A stretch of DNA of 64,000 bases from Warburgia ugandensis. Its lineage: Eukaryota > Streptophyta > Magnoliopsida > Canellales > Canellaceae. Location of the stretch: contig CP141132.1 in the NCBI GenBank assembly GCA_035236585.1, positions 44,333,880 to 44,397,879 of the forward strand, given 5' to 3'. This document shows, one piece after another, positions 12,772 through 24,989 of the stretch. The notes under the pieces were generated by a model. It was given only the letters and a program-made list of their open reading frames with translations. It was not told the origin of the DNA and did no database searches. How positions within the stretch are numbered: position 1 is the first letter of the stretch; the number at the start of each line of letters is the position of its first letter. A program made the translations under genes and the position numbers.

Positions 12772-13482
12772 CCCATAGAGGCTAAGGGTGAAAGAGGAGA
12801 AGGAAGAAAATTTGGAGAAGTTTGGAAAGGTTTCTAGAGCTGGGATTTTCGGACATGCTAGGGGACCTCATGAGGAATATTAGGAAAATTTTTGGGATTT
12901 TTATGAGCTATTTGTAGAGGTGTTTTGAATTTTCCATTATTACTTGAAATCATCACTTTGATTTCATTTGAATATTTAATTGTCTTAGGATTCCCCCTAC
13001 CACCTCCTTCTCCACTAGTAGGTGGTAGTGGTTTAACTAATGATGGACCATTTTTTGGACGTTGGATCCCTTTGTGGGTCCCTTGTGGGCCCAATGGATG
13101 TGTGAAAAGACCAAATTGCCCTTTTATGGAGAAAAATCCATTTTATTCTCCTGGGTTCGGAATTAAGCATACTTAGTGGCGTTGGATTCATATTTCTAAG
13201 TACATTCTAGATTTTGATGTCTCAGGACTTGGTTATTTGTAAAATTACCATTTTACCCTTCTATTCATGAAAATGAAGAAAAATACAGATTTTTCATCCG
13301 TATTTAGAAATTGTCATGCTTATAGTCATTGTGGAGGGTTCGTTGAATATGTTTTCAATTATACATGTCTCATATCATGATTCAACTTCTATGAGAAGTG
13401 CATTTTTCATAACCCTAATATTCCAGCGTGAATTTTCTTGAAATTTATTTATTTTACTTACAAAAAAATTAGGGGTGTTACA

Positions 13483-16172
13483 ATCTACCCCCTTACAAAA
13501 ATTTCATCCTCAAAATTTGCATATCAACTCACTTATGAGTTTTCACAACTCTTTTATAGCTTTTCTCATGTAGCCTTGCCACTTAAGGAAATCCTATTTC
13601 CTCTCATTCATTTCTCATACTACCATCTCATCAAAGGTATAAATCAAATGGTTGATTCCTATTAAATTGCTCACACATGACTAACCTTGCTTATGCACTA
13701 TCAACTTAAGCTGATTCTTGCTAAATTTTTTAAAAGGATTAATAACTCTTAACTGAGTTATCCTTTTGTTTCAAAACCTTCTATTTCACTTGACTAAATT
13801 TCTACTCCTCACTTTCACCTATCTTTCCATACTTCACATTTTTCCATTCTAACTTCTATTGCTCATCTTCATTTCTTTTCAACATATATAGTTTTGACAT
13901 AGCTTTCTTAATAGGTATAGTCCTTAGACTATCTTTCAAAATGACATGTTGATTTAATTATATAATTTCCACTTTTGTTCTTTGTAACAACCTTCCAATC
14001 TTTGGATGTAATTTTCTCTTTCCTTATTTTTCCATTATTTAGAAGTGATTACTTTCATTTCTATTCTAAAATTCATATTTCTTCATTATTTCCTTCTATT
14101 GACAATTTCCTTTCAATTCTATCATTGAATAATAGTTTCCTTGTAATGTGTCTTTTCTCATTCTCATCCCATCCATTATTTTTGTAACACTCTGTGTAAC
14201 ATTTTATTCATAATACTTGACTTTCTATATATATTTTTTCCTTCCAAGATAGTGGCATTTAAATTTTCCTATATGTATTCCTTATCCTCTTTTGTCATCT
14301 CTTTCTCATATTCATAACAATATTCCAATCATTCTTACAATCAATAATAATATTACTCTCCTTCCCTTTCATATATATATATATATATCATTAGCATCAC
14401 AATTCCTAGATTATGCATTTCCTCATGCTTCTTTCAAGTACAACTTATAACTTTTCCATATCATGCTAACCCTTTATTTGAAGTATTCTTGATAATTCCA
14501 ATAGTCCATATTAACTTTGTAGTCATCCATTCTCAAGCCTTAAAGACTTCATAATTTATCATATATTCTTCAATTCTCCAACAATTTATTATCAAATCAT
14601 TTAGGATTTATGTAACTAATGGCAAGATTTCACTAAAAGAATGTTCTTATGTTATGAAATCAGTAAGAGATAAATTTCTCTAATTTTCATTATCATTTCA
14701 TATATTAGTATCATATTCCACCATTGTTGGGTCAAATTCCATATCATCCTTGACATTTATATGACCCTAACTTTTGTTTTCTTCAATCAACATGTACACT
14801 TACCATATAATTGACAAGTTTTGTAAGTGTCTAATGTATATCCTATAAATGCTCTTGATTTCTTTAAATCCATTTCCATACATCATTATCACTTCATTTA
14901 ATATATTTCAATCTCCTCAAATTTATGAACATCATTTATCCAACTCGTAGAACTTAATATTTTATTTGATTCTACACTATGATGTTGCATTTCCAATTCC
15001 CAATTGATGATAATAATATAGAAATGCTCATCCTTATAGAGAACAAGGGTACTTAATTTCCTCAATAAACTCTTTTATGTTCAATGCATCCTTATGTTGA
15101 TCCTTCCTTTTTCTTTTCCAAAGAAAATTTGTTACTTTCATAATGTAAATTTCTATAATCACTCCCAATCCTTAAAATTTGTTCTTGTAACTCATTCCAA
15201 TAATTTGGTGTTCTTTTCTGAAACTATTATAAATATTTCCTCATTCATTCTCATATAAGATTGAAAATCTTCAAAATATCTTAAAATTTCTATCCACTTA
15301 TTTCTCCAAAAATTTGGATTCATACTTAATTCATTATCATCTTTAAATTTTGTGACCAATATTTGTTTATAGGTCTTTATTTCTCATGTTTTATTTCACC
15401 ATTCCTCCAAAATATATTTCTCCTTACAATATTTCTCAAATCTTTCAATATCACCAACTTTATCATGCAAGTGGAATTAATATCTCTATTCATATATAAC
15501 TTTTCATTTGCCATGATCAATAAGATGTACTCCTCTTTATGATAATCGATAATTATATTTTCCCAATTCATCATATCAATATATATATATTTTTTTCCCC
15601 ATAATTGTTTCACCATCCATGCTAAATGTGCTTCTCTTTACTATAGTCCCAAAATTATTTTCAATATCACAAAAGTTATCACCATTGCTTGATAGTCCTT
15701 TTGTGTTAATTGCCACAATTAATTTATCATAGCAATATAATTTCTAACTTAGTGATTTCATATTTGTTGTACCAAATATAGGGCTAAAATTTCTTTGTTG
15801 ACCATATATCCTCAAGGTTTAATTTGTTTCTTAATATTTTTGCCCTTTCAACATATCTAACTCTCTTTTTCCTTTTCATTCTATTCAAATTTCAATGATC
15901 ATCTCCTCATGTTCCAAAATTTTATCATATCTTTATTAAACCCTTTGTCTTTACTAATTTTGGAGAGAAAATACTTACTCATCTCCTTATTCATATTTAT
16001 TTCAAACTATTCTCATTTACAAAATTTGAAATTTCTCACCTATCTCCTTAAATTTCTTTCAAACCATATCCTCTCTATTTTGATGATTAATTCCTTTTAA
16101 CTAATTCCCATAATACTATATATGTAGCAATTCTAATAATTCTAAGGTTTCATCTATCTTTATTTCACCTTT
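13483..16172 (-). other. Internal region of element A, first part; no gene
   Basis: It begins with the polypurine tract (minus strand GTAAGGGGGTAGAT, 13483-13496). The remainder is very AT-rich and pyrimidine-biased on the plus strand. Short ORFs on either strand show no recognisable family. A small AT run lies at 14371-14388. It ends at the CCTTT target site of element B. Confidence 0.6.
16168..16172. repeat. Target-site duplication, left (CCTTT)
   Basis: This five-base sequence directly before the LTR terminus TGTGACG is repeated at 24445-24449 directly after the other LTR terminus ATTACA. Confidence 0.9.
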
Positions 16173-17838
16173 TGTGACGACCCAGGTTTTCCCGTGCATT
16201 TTTAAATGCAAGATCTAATTCCTGAGGCGGGATGCATCCCTATTTGAAAACCATTTTATAAAACCATGTAATGCAGTAGAAAATCTTTAGTTTTAAGCTC
16301 ATTTTGAAAACCCCGAGTGTCATTTGCTTTCTCAACAATCAAAGTAGTTTTTGAAAAACTTCAGAAATCATAAATGTTTTCCCAGGTCCATCCAGCCATA
16401 GCTCACAGCCCAACTATAAATAAATACAAATACATGTTCAAAGGGTAGAGTGTTTACTTACATGTATAATTGTCTCTTTTGATTTACTTGCTCATGGCAC
16501 TAACATTTCCTGAGGCATCTTCTACTCGTGAATGGAGCTGTCCTGAAAAATGTTAAGGATTGGGTGAGCATACACTATACTCAGTAGGAGTCTATCACTA
16601 CTAATTTTACAATGCATGCTATGTTTAAAATCATATGCTCTTTAAAACATGTGCATGTTTGAAGACTCATGTTCAATATCGAAATTAAAGAAACCAATGT
16701 CGAATTGGAATATTGACGACTTAAAGAATCGCATAATCCAAGTCAAAAGTATCATATATATCATAAACATAATGATATGCATAAAATGCTGAACTGAATC
16801 CAACTCATGGATATATGGTATGGTCGGCCAACCTCATGTCATGCCATATGCAATGCAAGTAAATCCTCAAAACATAGGGCCCACTATGCCCACGACCTCA
16901 CTGCCGTGTGGTCCCCGGGTACCTAGGGACATAGGGTCATAGCCTCGACGGGGCATATGACACTTCGACCTAGTGCCGTGACACCAATGGTAGCCCCCTG
17001 TACCACATGTAGTCGAAGCAGGGACATGCCTTTTTGGCGTGGTACCCTTTTCACCTAATAGTGGTAGAGGTTGGGAGGCCACCCCAAACCTCTCGGCATA
17101 GCGCCCATGAGCTTACTAGCCCAAATCATATATGATCAATCAAGCAAAAACCTCTTTTTCAAAACCTGTCCTCTTTGGGTCCCTCACAACTGCCTAGCCT
17201 TCACAACTGCCTACCCAGCGTCTTTTGAGCACTCCAGCGTCTTTTGGTAAACCTCAAGGACATGCAATTTTTCAAAACTCAATACTCACAAATCATGCAA
17301 TTTATTCAATCGTTTGCAAAACATGTCTATGCATAATGTATTTGTCATATGCATGCTGAATTCATTTATAAAATTAAGTCATGCTAAACAAGTCATATAC
17401 TTGTACTTAAAACATGCATTCTCAAAACAATCATGGGCTCTTTTTAAAAGTCTATTAGCGATAGAGCACCTACCTAGTTTGGTCACGCTAGCCCCCTTGT
17501 CCTCGTACGCTCTTGAACATGGTTTAGGGAAAAAGGTTAGCTTGGCCTATTTTTTATCAGTACGTAGGCATTAGGGGTTTATTCCCATGCCTATGGGTCT
17601 CCTAAGGTCCTAACTGGGCCTTGGTATCGTCAGGTTTACAAAGGTTTAGTGGCCCCGCACTACTATCATAATTTAAGGGTCATTCCCACCTTAGATAGGG
17701 CCTTGATCAGGTATTTTATAGTCTAAGTGTGTTCGTGTCATCGATACGGACACAACGCCTTTCACGGCGCCTCAATCGGAGTCCTAGAACTCAAGTTATG
17801 GGCGTTTTAGTATTCAGAATACATGGAAGGCCCACAGG

Positions 17839-17905
17839 GCGCGTCCACAGACGCACCGAGCCTTCTGCCCGTTTTCTCATTTGCGGGCTCATCCATGGAT
17901 GCACC
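17839..17905. promoter_or_regulatory. Paired palindromic boxes, 3' LTR of B
   Basis: GCGTCCACAGACGC near 17841-17854 and CATCCATGGATG near 17890-17901 are both inverted repeats, about 50 bp apart. They correspond to 23691-23755 in the sister LTR. Confidence 0.5.
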
Positions 17906-18157
17906 TTGTTTGACCCTGTTGAACCAGTACACCCAGGCACCATCCCTGGGTCCTTTGTGGCTCCCTAGAGCCCCGTTTTGCATGGTTTTTCATGCAAAAA
18001 CTTGGGGAACTCATCCTAAGACTAAGGGGGAGATGGGTTTGGAAGGGTTTTGGGCATACCTGGTTTGTGGGCGGGTTTTTCCCATGTTTTCTCCTCTTGT
18101 TTGCTTCTCCATGATGGGTTTTTCCCAGGCTTTTGGGCTGCCATTGGAGGCGCCCAA

Positions 18158-18177
18158 GAGCTCTATCTATAGAGCTC
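18158..18177 (-). promoter_or_regulatory. Palindromic TATA-like box, 3' LTR of B
   Basis: GAGCTCTATCTATAGAGCTC, a near-perfect palindrome with a TATA-like centre. The same box is at 24010-24029, 30878-30897 and 35351-35370, always just beside a conserved inverted repeat. By position in the LTR it is a candidate core promoter for minus-strand transcription. Confidence 0.5.
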
Positions 18178-18183
18178 AAAGAG

Positions 18184-18262
18184 GGTTCTAGAGGGGGTTC
18201 TTATCGCTATGGAATGGCGGTGGTTTCTCCCCTGCACACCGCCGTTCTAGAACCCTCTAGGA
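18184..18262. repeat. Inverted repeat next to the TATA-like box, 3' LTR of B
   Basis: The outer arms GGTTCTAGAGGGGGTTCT and GTTCTAGAACCCTCTAG can pair around an inner hairpin (CGCTATGGAATGGCG). It is conserved at 24036-24114 and, more loosely, in the C LTRs. Confidence 0.6.
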
Positions 18263-18592
18263 GGTTGAAGAAGAGGGGTGCCCATATCAAAACGGGTCCC
18301 TGTGTTTCTCAGGTTAAATCTATTTTCAATGTAAATTACACTTTTGTCCTTGAACTTCAAAGGGCCATAACTTGCTCATTTTAACTCTGTTTTGAGTGAT
18401 TTTGGTCTTATTGGATTCCTTTTTCCGAGACGCACCTAAGGGTACTACTCTCAGGACCAAATTTCTGGGTCTAGTCAAGGTGAATAGTGAAATAACCAAA
18501 ATACCCTTATCTCCAAAAAGGGAACTTTTCATTTCCTATAGAATGTCCAATTTATTTTTGTTAAAAATAACGTAAATTGCTCGGGCATTACA

Positions 18593-21500
18593 TTATTACC
18601 CCTTCAAAGAATTTCATCCTCGAAATTCCACAAATCCTCTTCTTCAAGTTAGCTGTCTTCTTGATAAGACATATTCAAGACTCCCTCGAACTAAGAAAAT
18701 TCCTTTGCTTCATTCCCATACTTCTATTGTCGATGAATTCATTATTCCGTTATCCAATACTCTAATTGGGTTAATACTTGGAGTAATGTTGTCCTTAAAA
18801 TGCTAATCATACTGTCTTGTAACCAATCCTAGGCACGTTCTCAATTTATCCTCGTTATAATTCCTTCCACAAGGCCTTACCCATATATATCGTCAATATA
18901 TCTTATCCGTTTTATTTAAGTATATATGGGCCGCTTTCGCTGCGTACTCTGATACATAGTCCCATGCGTGCCAGTTTATTACTGGTTTCTATCTGTATTA
19001 CCCATCCTTAGATGCTCATATTCCTTTTGATCATGTATAGGATAGTCTCCTTAGATGACCATACTCTCCTACTTGTATAAATTATTTCATACTTCTTTGA
19101 GATCATATGATCTTATTCCTCCTATTTCATTTTGAATATCATAGGATAATCCCTTTTTCTTCTTATCTTTCATCTAGAAATCTCTTCATCATCCACATCT
19201 CCTTTTAATGGTTGGTTGTATGTCATTAGTAAGTGTCCAAAAAAAAGTTACATTCTTTCTATTGTGTCTAACTTTGCTTCTTATCTTTTATATTTGTCCC
19301 CAAGATACTTCAATAACTGACATGGTATCATGTACTCTACAGCCAATCCCTTGATTAACTTTGAATTTTAACTATTTGTCGCTTTTCTACTATAACTTGG
19401 GTCCTCAACCCATATTATATTCAAAATAAAATAATTCAATTAGCATCCTCCATCACTGATACTATCTCATTTTACGATTAGGATATTCGAACTATACATC
19501 AAGTTTCATAGATGGTGAAGCCATCAAATGCTTTTCTTCTTGAAGAGTTTATGCAAACTCATGTCAAATGTTTTATGGTTAATTCATCATCATCGGTCAA
19601 ATGTTCTCGTCCAGAGGCCTATCTCACTATTCACATCAATTTGTCATTAGGATTTTCAACAATGTTCCCATTTATGCAAAGAGTCTCTTATTCATAGCCT
19701 AGTACCCTTACTAGGTCATGGTTGAATCCTTTGTCATTCTCTTCTTTATCCTTTCTTTGCTTGATGGTTTTCTTCATAACCTTTCAGTCCAAAAGTTCTA
19801 TACTCAATCCAGTAGGGTTAGTCCTTAGGAAATTCCTTCAATTGATTTTTCGTACTTGATATATGCACATAACAACAAACTATTTGTCTAAAGGCAATGT
19901 AACATTAAATCTTCACCTTATAGTGTTCTAGCCATCTCACCTTTTCTCCTTCCATTCCCTATGTCAATATATTGTTCAATCTTTTATCAAGGCTTTATCA
20001 TCAACCATGCAATCTGTATTGTCAAGAGGTATCCTCATAAGTTGTGATTTTCTCAATTCCTCAAATTTTATCTTTCAAGTGCCTCCTCATACTTAGCTTA
20101 TAACAATAATTCTCATTCAATAGCGATTATATCAACTTGTGCTGAAGTTGTTAAATCATCAAATCTGAAAAACACTCAGGTAAGCATGGAACATTTTTGT
20201 AGACATATAGAAAGAGAATTTATTTGATTACCTATTGATCTCTGTCCAGATGTATAGGTTATAAGCTCAACGGTCTCTTTAAAGCGAGTGAGTGCTTATC
20301 TGCCTTTCTTTTCAATTCAAGTTAGCAGTATTTTTCAGACCCAAGTTAATTTCTTCACCTTGTCATGGTAGCTAGTAAGGGTGGGAAAATCTTTTGCATT
20401 GGTTTAGATCGTTTCTTAGTTCTTTGCTTCTGTCTCAGTTGTTACTGTATTCATTGTACTTGTAGCTCCTCCATGACGTAGTTTAATTAACTGACCTCAG
20501 ACTCTCAAATGACTTAGTCTAATAAGTACTTCTTTCAGGGACAACTTATGTCTAAATACTTATAATATTCCTCTGAATTTATAACTTTGACTACTGTCTA
20601 ATAGATATTAACATATTTGATTAAATATGGTGGGATACCTTTATTTAGTCAACCGTATTTTAAAGGTAATAACTAAATAATGGTCTTAAGATATTTGCTC
20701 TTCCAATCTATGATAGCAAGGCCTCAATTTGATCCTTGATGGTACCCTGCTTGCTGAAGAAAGACAAATGGACAAGTCACTGTCCCGGCTTAATTTCCTT
20801 TTCAATAGAACTTTATGTACGCATGTAGTGGCAAAGTAGGATATCACCAAATTTTCCTTTTTCTGGACTACAACCACTAGTGTTTCTTATACGTTAATGG
20901 AATAGTAAATATAGCCATCAAACTACTTGCAGAATTTAATTTCTAGTTGGTCACCATTCTACTTTGAAAATTTTCGGTAGCACAATGTCCTTAAATTTGA
21001 TACTCTACTCAAAGTCTTAAATCCCATATGCTTTATCTCTATTATACTCTTTTACAATAAAATCACCAACTCCACTAGTATTATTCCTTCAAATTTGATT
21101 GGTTTATCTTCCCATCGGATTCAAGATGAAAGATTTGTATGTATCTCCATAAAGTCATGATCTTCTTCTTTTGAATATTCAATATTCATTGAATACTTAT
21201 AGTTACATCTCTATCTCTTTCTCTCTTTTCTTCAAAATCCTCATTTTTGCCTACCTAGATCAATTTCTCTTATAAGTTCCTATTAGGATCAATCTGTTGT
21301 TACAGATCTGTCATCCCTAGTATTATCATCAAAATCTTTTGATAACTCGGTCGAATGCATTTCCCTATCATATTCATGTTATGTTCCCCTTAATCACATA
21401 ATATGTCAATTGTACATTTTCTGATCTCCTTTATTATACTCAGGTTGTCATTATTAGATAGCACTTCACTCTTCTATGAAGTTATCAAAAATTGAGCTAA

Positions 21501-22024
21501 GTCCTTCAGGATCCATACCTTTGTGATCTAGTACGAGTCACAGTTATCCCCTAGTATCATCTTGTGTGCTCATCCTTATTAGATTATCATCAAAATCTAC
21601 TCAAAGTCCATCTTTTACATCCCCTATCATATTCACATTCTGATATTCTTTAGAAGGGTAAGATAGCCATCTAGGTTCTTCGATTTTCTCACCTTTGGAG
21701 AGATTACTCTATTACAGGTCAGAACTATCTACTAACAAGTTCACTAACATCTTTATTCATCATTCTCATCATGATCTAATTTATATATGAGTTTCCCTAT
21801 TTGCACCACTGCACAACAATCCTTATTGATAAGATTTAAGCCATCCAATATCTAAGTATTTGCTAGACCCATCTCCTTTTTCACCTATTTGTTTATGGTG
21901 AAAATGCCTTGAGCATTAATATGCTAGTCATTTCTACTATTTCTATTTCTACTACTTCTTCTTAATTTTCTCGATTGTCTATGACCCTTGGACATGTTGG
22001 ATTGGCTGTGAAAGGATAAAACTG
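18593..22024 (-). other. Internal region of element B; no recognisable gene
   Basis: It starts with the polypurine tract (minus strand GAAGGGGTAATAA beside 18593) and ends at the PBS. No gag, protease, RT or integrase motif is seen on either strand. Yet about 20620-22039 aligns well with 31480-33133 of element C (for example the 'GGTGGGATACCTTT' and 'TTTTGATAACTCGGT' blocks). These elements therefore share a conserved non-coding body. Confidence 0.7.
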
Positions 22025-22037
22025 GGCTCTGATACCA
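22025..22037 (-). other. Primer-binding site, element B
   Basis: The minus strand reads TGGTATCAGAGCC, complementary to the 3' end of plant initiator tRNA-Met. It lies two bases inside the 5' LTR end at 22040. Confidence 0.92.
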
Positions 22038-23690
22038 ACTGTGATGACCCGGGTTTTCCCATGCATTTTTAAATGCAAGATCTAATTCTTGAGGCGGGAT
22101 GCATCCCTATTTGAAAACCATGCAATGTAGCGGAAAATATTTAGTTTTAAACTCTTTTTGAAAACCCCGAGTGTCATTTGCTTTCTCAACAATCAAAGTA
22201 GTTTTTGAAAAGCTTCAGAAATCATAAATGTTTTCCCAAGTCTATCTAGTCACAGCTCACAACTCAACTGTCAATAAATATAAATACATGTCCAAAGGGT
22301 AGAGTGTTTACTTACATTTATAATTGTCTCTTTTGATTTACTTGCTCATAGCACTAACATTTCCTGAGGCGTCTTCTACTCGTGAATGGAGCTATCCTGA
22401 AAAATGTTAAGGATTGGGTGAGTATAAACTATACTCAGTAGGAGTCTATCACTACTAGTTTTACAATGCATGCTATGTTTAAAATCATATGCTCTTTAAA
22501 ACATGTGCATGTTTGAACACTCATGTTCAATATCGAAATTAAAAAAACCATTGTTGAATTGGAATACTGACGACTTAAAGAATTGCACAATCTAAGTCGA
22601 AAGTATCATATATATCATAAACATAATGATATGCATAAGATGCTCAACTGAATCCAACTCATGGATATATGGTATGGTCGACCAACCTCATGTCATACCA
22701 TATGCAATGCAAGTAATTCCTTAAAACATAGGGCCCACTATGCCCACGACCTCATCGCCGTGTGGTCCCCAAGTACCTAGGGACACAGGGTCATAGCCTC
22801 CACGGGGCATATGACACTTCGACCAGTGCCGTGACACCAGTGGTAGCCCCCTGTACCACATGCAGTCAAGCAGGGACATGCCTTTTTGGAGTGGTACCCT
22901 TTTCACCTAATAGTGGTAGAGGCTGGGAGGCCACCCCAGACCTCTAGGCATAGCGCCCACGAGCTTACTAGTCCAAATCATATATGATCAATCAAGCAAA
23001 AACCTCTTTTCCAAAACCTGTCCTCTTTGGGTCCCTCAGAACTGCCTGGCCCTCACAACTGCCTACCCAGCGTCTTTTGGGCACTCCAGAGTCTTTTGGT
23101 AACCCTTATGGACATGCAATTTTTCAAAACTCAATACTCACAAATCATGCAATTTATGCAATCGTTTGCAAAACATGTCTATGCATAATGTATTTGTCAT
23201 ATGCATGTTGAATTCATTTATAAAATTAAGTCATGCTAAACAAGTCATATACTTTTACTTAAAACATGCATTCTCAAAACAATCATGGGCTCTTTTTAAA
23301 AGTCTAGGAGCGATAGAGCACCTACCTGGTTTGGTCACGCTAGCCCCCTTGTCCTCGTACGCTCTTGAACATGGTTTAGGAAAAAAGGTTAGCTTCACCT
23401 ATTTTTCCTCACTACTTAGGAATTAGGGGTTCATTCCCATGCCTATGGGTCTCCTAAGGTCCTAACTGAGCCTTGGTATTGTCAGGTTTACAAAGGTTTA
23501 GTGGCCCCGCACCACTATCATAGTTTAAGGGTCGTGCTTAGCTTAGATAGGTCCTTGATTAGGTATTTTATGGTCTAAGTGTGTCCATGTCATCGATACA
23601 GACACAACGTCTTTTGCGACGCCTCAATCGGAGTCCTAGAACTCAAGTTATGGGCATTTTAGTATTCAGAATACATGGAAGGCCCACAGG

Positions 23691-23755
23691 GCGCGTCCAC
23701 AGACGCACTAGGCCTTTTGCCCATTTTCTTGTTTGCGGCGTGTCCACGGACGTGC
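23691..23755. promoter_or_regulatory. Paired palindromic boxes, 5' LTR of B
   Basis: GCGCGTCCACAGACGCACT and GCGTGTCCACGGACGTGCC, centred about 46 bp apart, are each an inverted repeat around a CA/CG core. They are upstream of the TATA-like palindrome for minus-strand transcription only if the start lies at lower coordinates; the orientation of action is not certain. Confidence 0.5.
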
Positions 23756-24009
23756 CTGGTTCGACCCTGTCGAACTAGCACACCCAGGCACCATCCCTGG
23801 GTCCTTTGTGGCTTCCTAGAGCCCCGTTTTGCATGGTTTTTCATTCAAAAACTTGAGGGAACTCATCCTAAGACTAAGGGGGAGATGGGTTTGGAAGGGT
23901 TTTGGGCATACCTGGCTCGTGGCTGGGTTTTTCCCACGTTTTATCCTCTTGTTTGCTTCTCCACGATGGGTTTTTCCCAAGCTTTTGGGCTGCCATTAGA
24001 GGCACCCAA

Positions 24010-24029
24010 GAGCTCTATTTATAGAGCTC
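24010..24029 (-). promoter_or_regulatory. Palindromic TATA-like box, 5' LTR of B
   Basis: GAGCTCTATTTATAGAGCTC: eight-base arms pair around TTTA. It is conserved at the same place in four LTRs of two subfamilies. Confidence 0.55.
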
Positions 24030-24444
24030 GAAGAGGGTTCTAGAGGGGGTTCTTACCGCCATGGAATGGCGGTGGTTTCTCCCCTACACACCGCAGTTCT
24101 AGAACCCTCTAGAAGGTTGAAGAAGAGGGGTGCCCATATCAAAACGGGTCCCTGTGTTTTTCAGGCTAAATCCATTTTTAATGTAAATTACACTTTTGCC
24201 CTTGAACTTCAAAGGGCCATAAGTTGCTCATTTTAACTCCGTTTTGAGTGATTTTGGTCTTGTTGGATTCCTTTTTCCTAGACCCACCTAAGGGTACTAC
24301 TATTAGGACCAAATTTCTGGGTCCAGTCAGGGTGAATAGTAAAATGACCAAAATTCCTTTATCTCCAAAAAGGAAACTTTTCATTTCCTATAGAATGTCC
24401 AATTTACTTTTGTTAAAAATATCATAAATTTCTCGGGCATTACA

Positions 24445-24449
24445 CCTTT
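24445..24449. repeat. Target-site duplication, right (CCTTT)
   Basis: It matches 16168-16172. The two repeats show that B inserted as a unit into the internal region of A. Confidence 0.9.
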
Positions 24450-24989
24450 ATTATAAGGTTGGAGTTTTTTCTTCTACACTATTTCATCATATTTCCTAAC
24501 ATATCACTTCTTTCTCTTTATCTCCATTCCTTCACTTAATATAATGGTTATCATAAATTACATATATATATATCTATTGTAATGTTTTCCTTATTGATTT
24601 TTATATCTTACTATTCCCTCTATTGGGATTCTTACTTACTAAGGAGTATTTCTAGTCCTTTCACTAAGTAATATCTACTTGTAGTATGCTATTCCTTCAT
24701 AATACTAACTCTTTCTATACTCATCTTCAAGTAATGAGTTTAACTCTTTCTTCACTAATGAGTCAACTCTTTCCATACTTCTCAACAAATGAGGCTACTC
24801 ATCCTTCACTAATGAGTCAACTCCTATACTTATTTCTTAATTAATGATTTGATCACATAACTCATTCTCATCAAACAATAATGTATTTCCTTATTCCCTC
24901 ACTATTCCTCATCCTAAAATTGGATTGTCATCTTCATATTGGACATGATGGTATTGTACTGTGACTAGATGAATGGCTCTGATACCAAC
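24450..24989 (-). other. Internal region of element A, second part, with PBS at 24975-24987
   Basis: It resumes element A after the B insertion. It is AT-rich with repeated 'actaatgagt' words near 24720-24840. The PBS (minus strand TGGTATCAGAGCC) is intact and borders the 5' LTR at 24990. No gene. Confidence 0.7.

Larger units (their letters stand above)
9130..13482 (-). repeat. 3' LTR of element A (about 4.35 kb)
   Basis: On the minus strand it runs TGTAACACC (13482) to GGGTCGTCACA (9130). The purine-rich GTAAGGGGGTAG tract lies just outside 13482. Its last ~445 bp (9130-9575) resemble the ends of the B and C LTRs, whereas the rest (9730-13482) matches the LTR at 24990-28275 and the inverted LTR at 36365-41710. 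It contains tandem repeats at 9611-9860 and a GC-rich segment at 11900-12850. Confidence 0.7.
16173..18592 (-). repeat. 3' LTR of element B
   Basis: The minus strand begins TGTAATGCCCGAGC at 18592 and ends GGGTCGTCACA at 16173. It matches the LTR at 22040-24444 end to end. Segments at 16860-17100 and 17700-18270 are GC-richer. The open frames over them are non-coding and occur in parallel in the sister LTR. Confidence 0.92.
16173..24444 (-). mobile_element. Element B: Del/Tekay-like LTR element, non-autonomous, structurally whole
   Basis: An 8.27-kb unit bounded by direct CCTTT target duplications (16168-16172 and 24445-24449). It has two LTRs of about 2.4 kb, a PBS at 22025-22037 matching initiator tRNA-Met, and a polypurine tract beside the 3' LTR at 18593. 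The internal region (about 3.45 kb) shows no recognisable gag or pol. It looks whole in structure but codes for nothing I can identify, as in large retrotransposon derivatives mobilised in trans. By eye the LTRs differ at about 30 sites in the first ~430 bp (about 7%), mostly transitions. This suggests an age of a few million years if a rate near 1.3e-8 per site per year applies. Confidence 0.88.
22040..24444 (-). repeat. 5' LTR of element B
   Basis: 2.4 kb, matching 16173-18592. It contains paired palindromic boxes (23691-23709 and 23737-23755), a TATA-like palindrome (24010-24029) and the adjacent inverted repeat (24036-24114). The PBS borders the low-coordinate end. Confidence 0.92.

Noticed and set aside
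12925-13176. Possible small host gene with a proline-rich segment
   Set aside because: The inverted copy at 36606-36857 carries the same frame on the other strand as part of an LTR. It is LTR sequence.
14371-14388. (AT)n run as a regulatory element or origin
   Set aside because: Only nine units in an AT-rich region; nothing else supports a function.
13483-16172. Hidden coding region in the AT-rich interior of element A
   Set aside because: Short frames on both strands look random and low in complexity; none resembles gag or pol.
17729-18384. Cluster of overlapping ORFs on both strands near 17.7-18.4 kb (also 23.6-24.0, 30.4-31.3 and 34.8-35.4 kb)
   Set aside because: They lie in parallel positions of LTRs, where GC-rich sequence keeps frames open. 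The frames differ in reading and length between sister LTRs and match no family.
20686-20877. Minus-strand ORF in element B as a remnant of pol
   Set aside because: No RT, RNase H or integrase motif is visible, and the matching part of element C does not preserve the frame.
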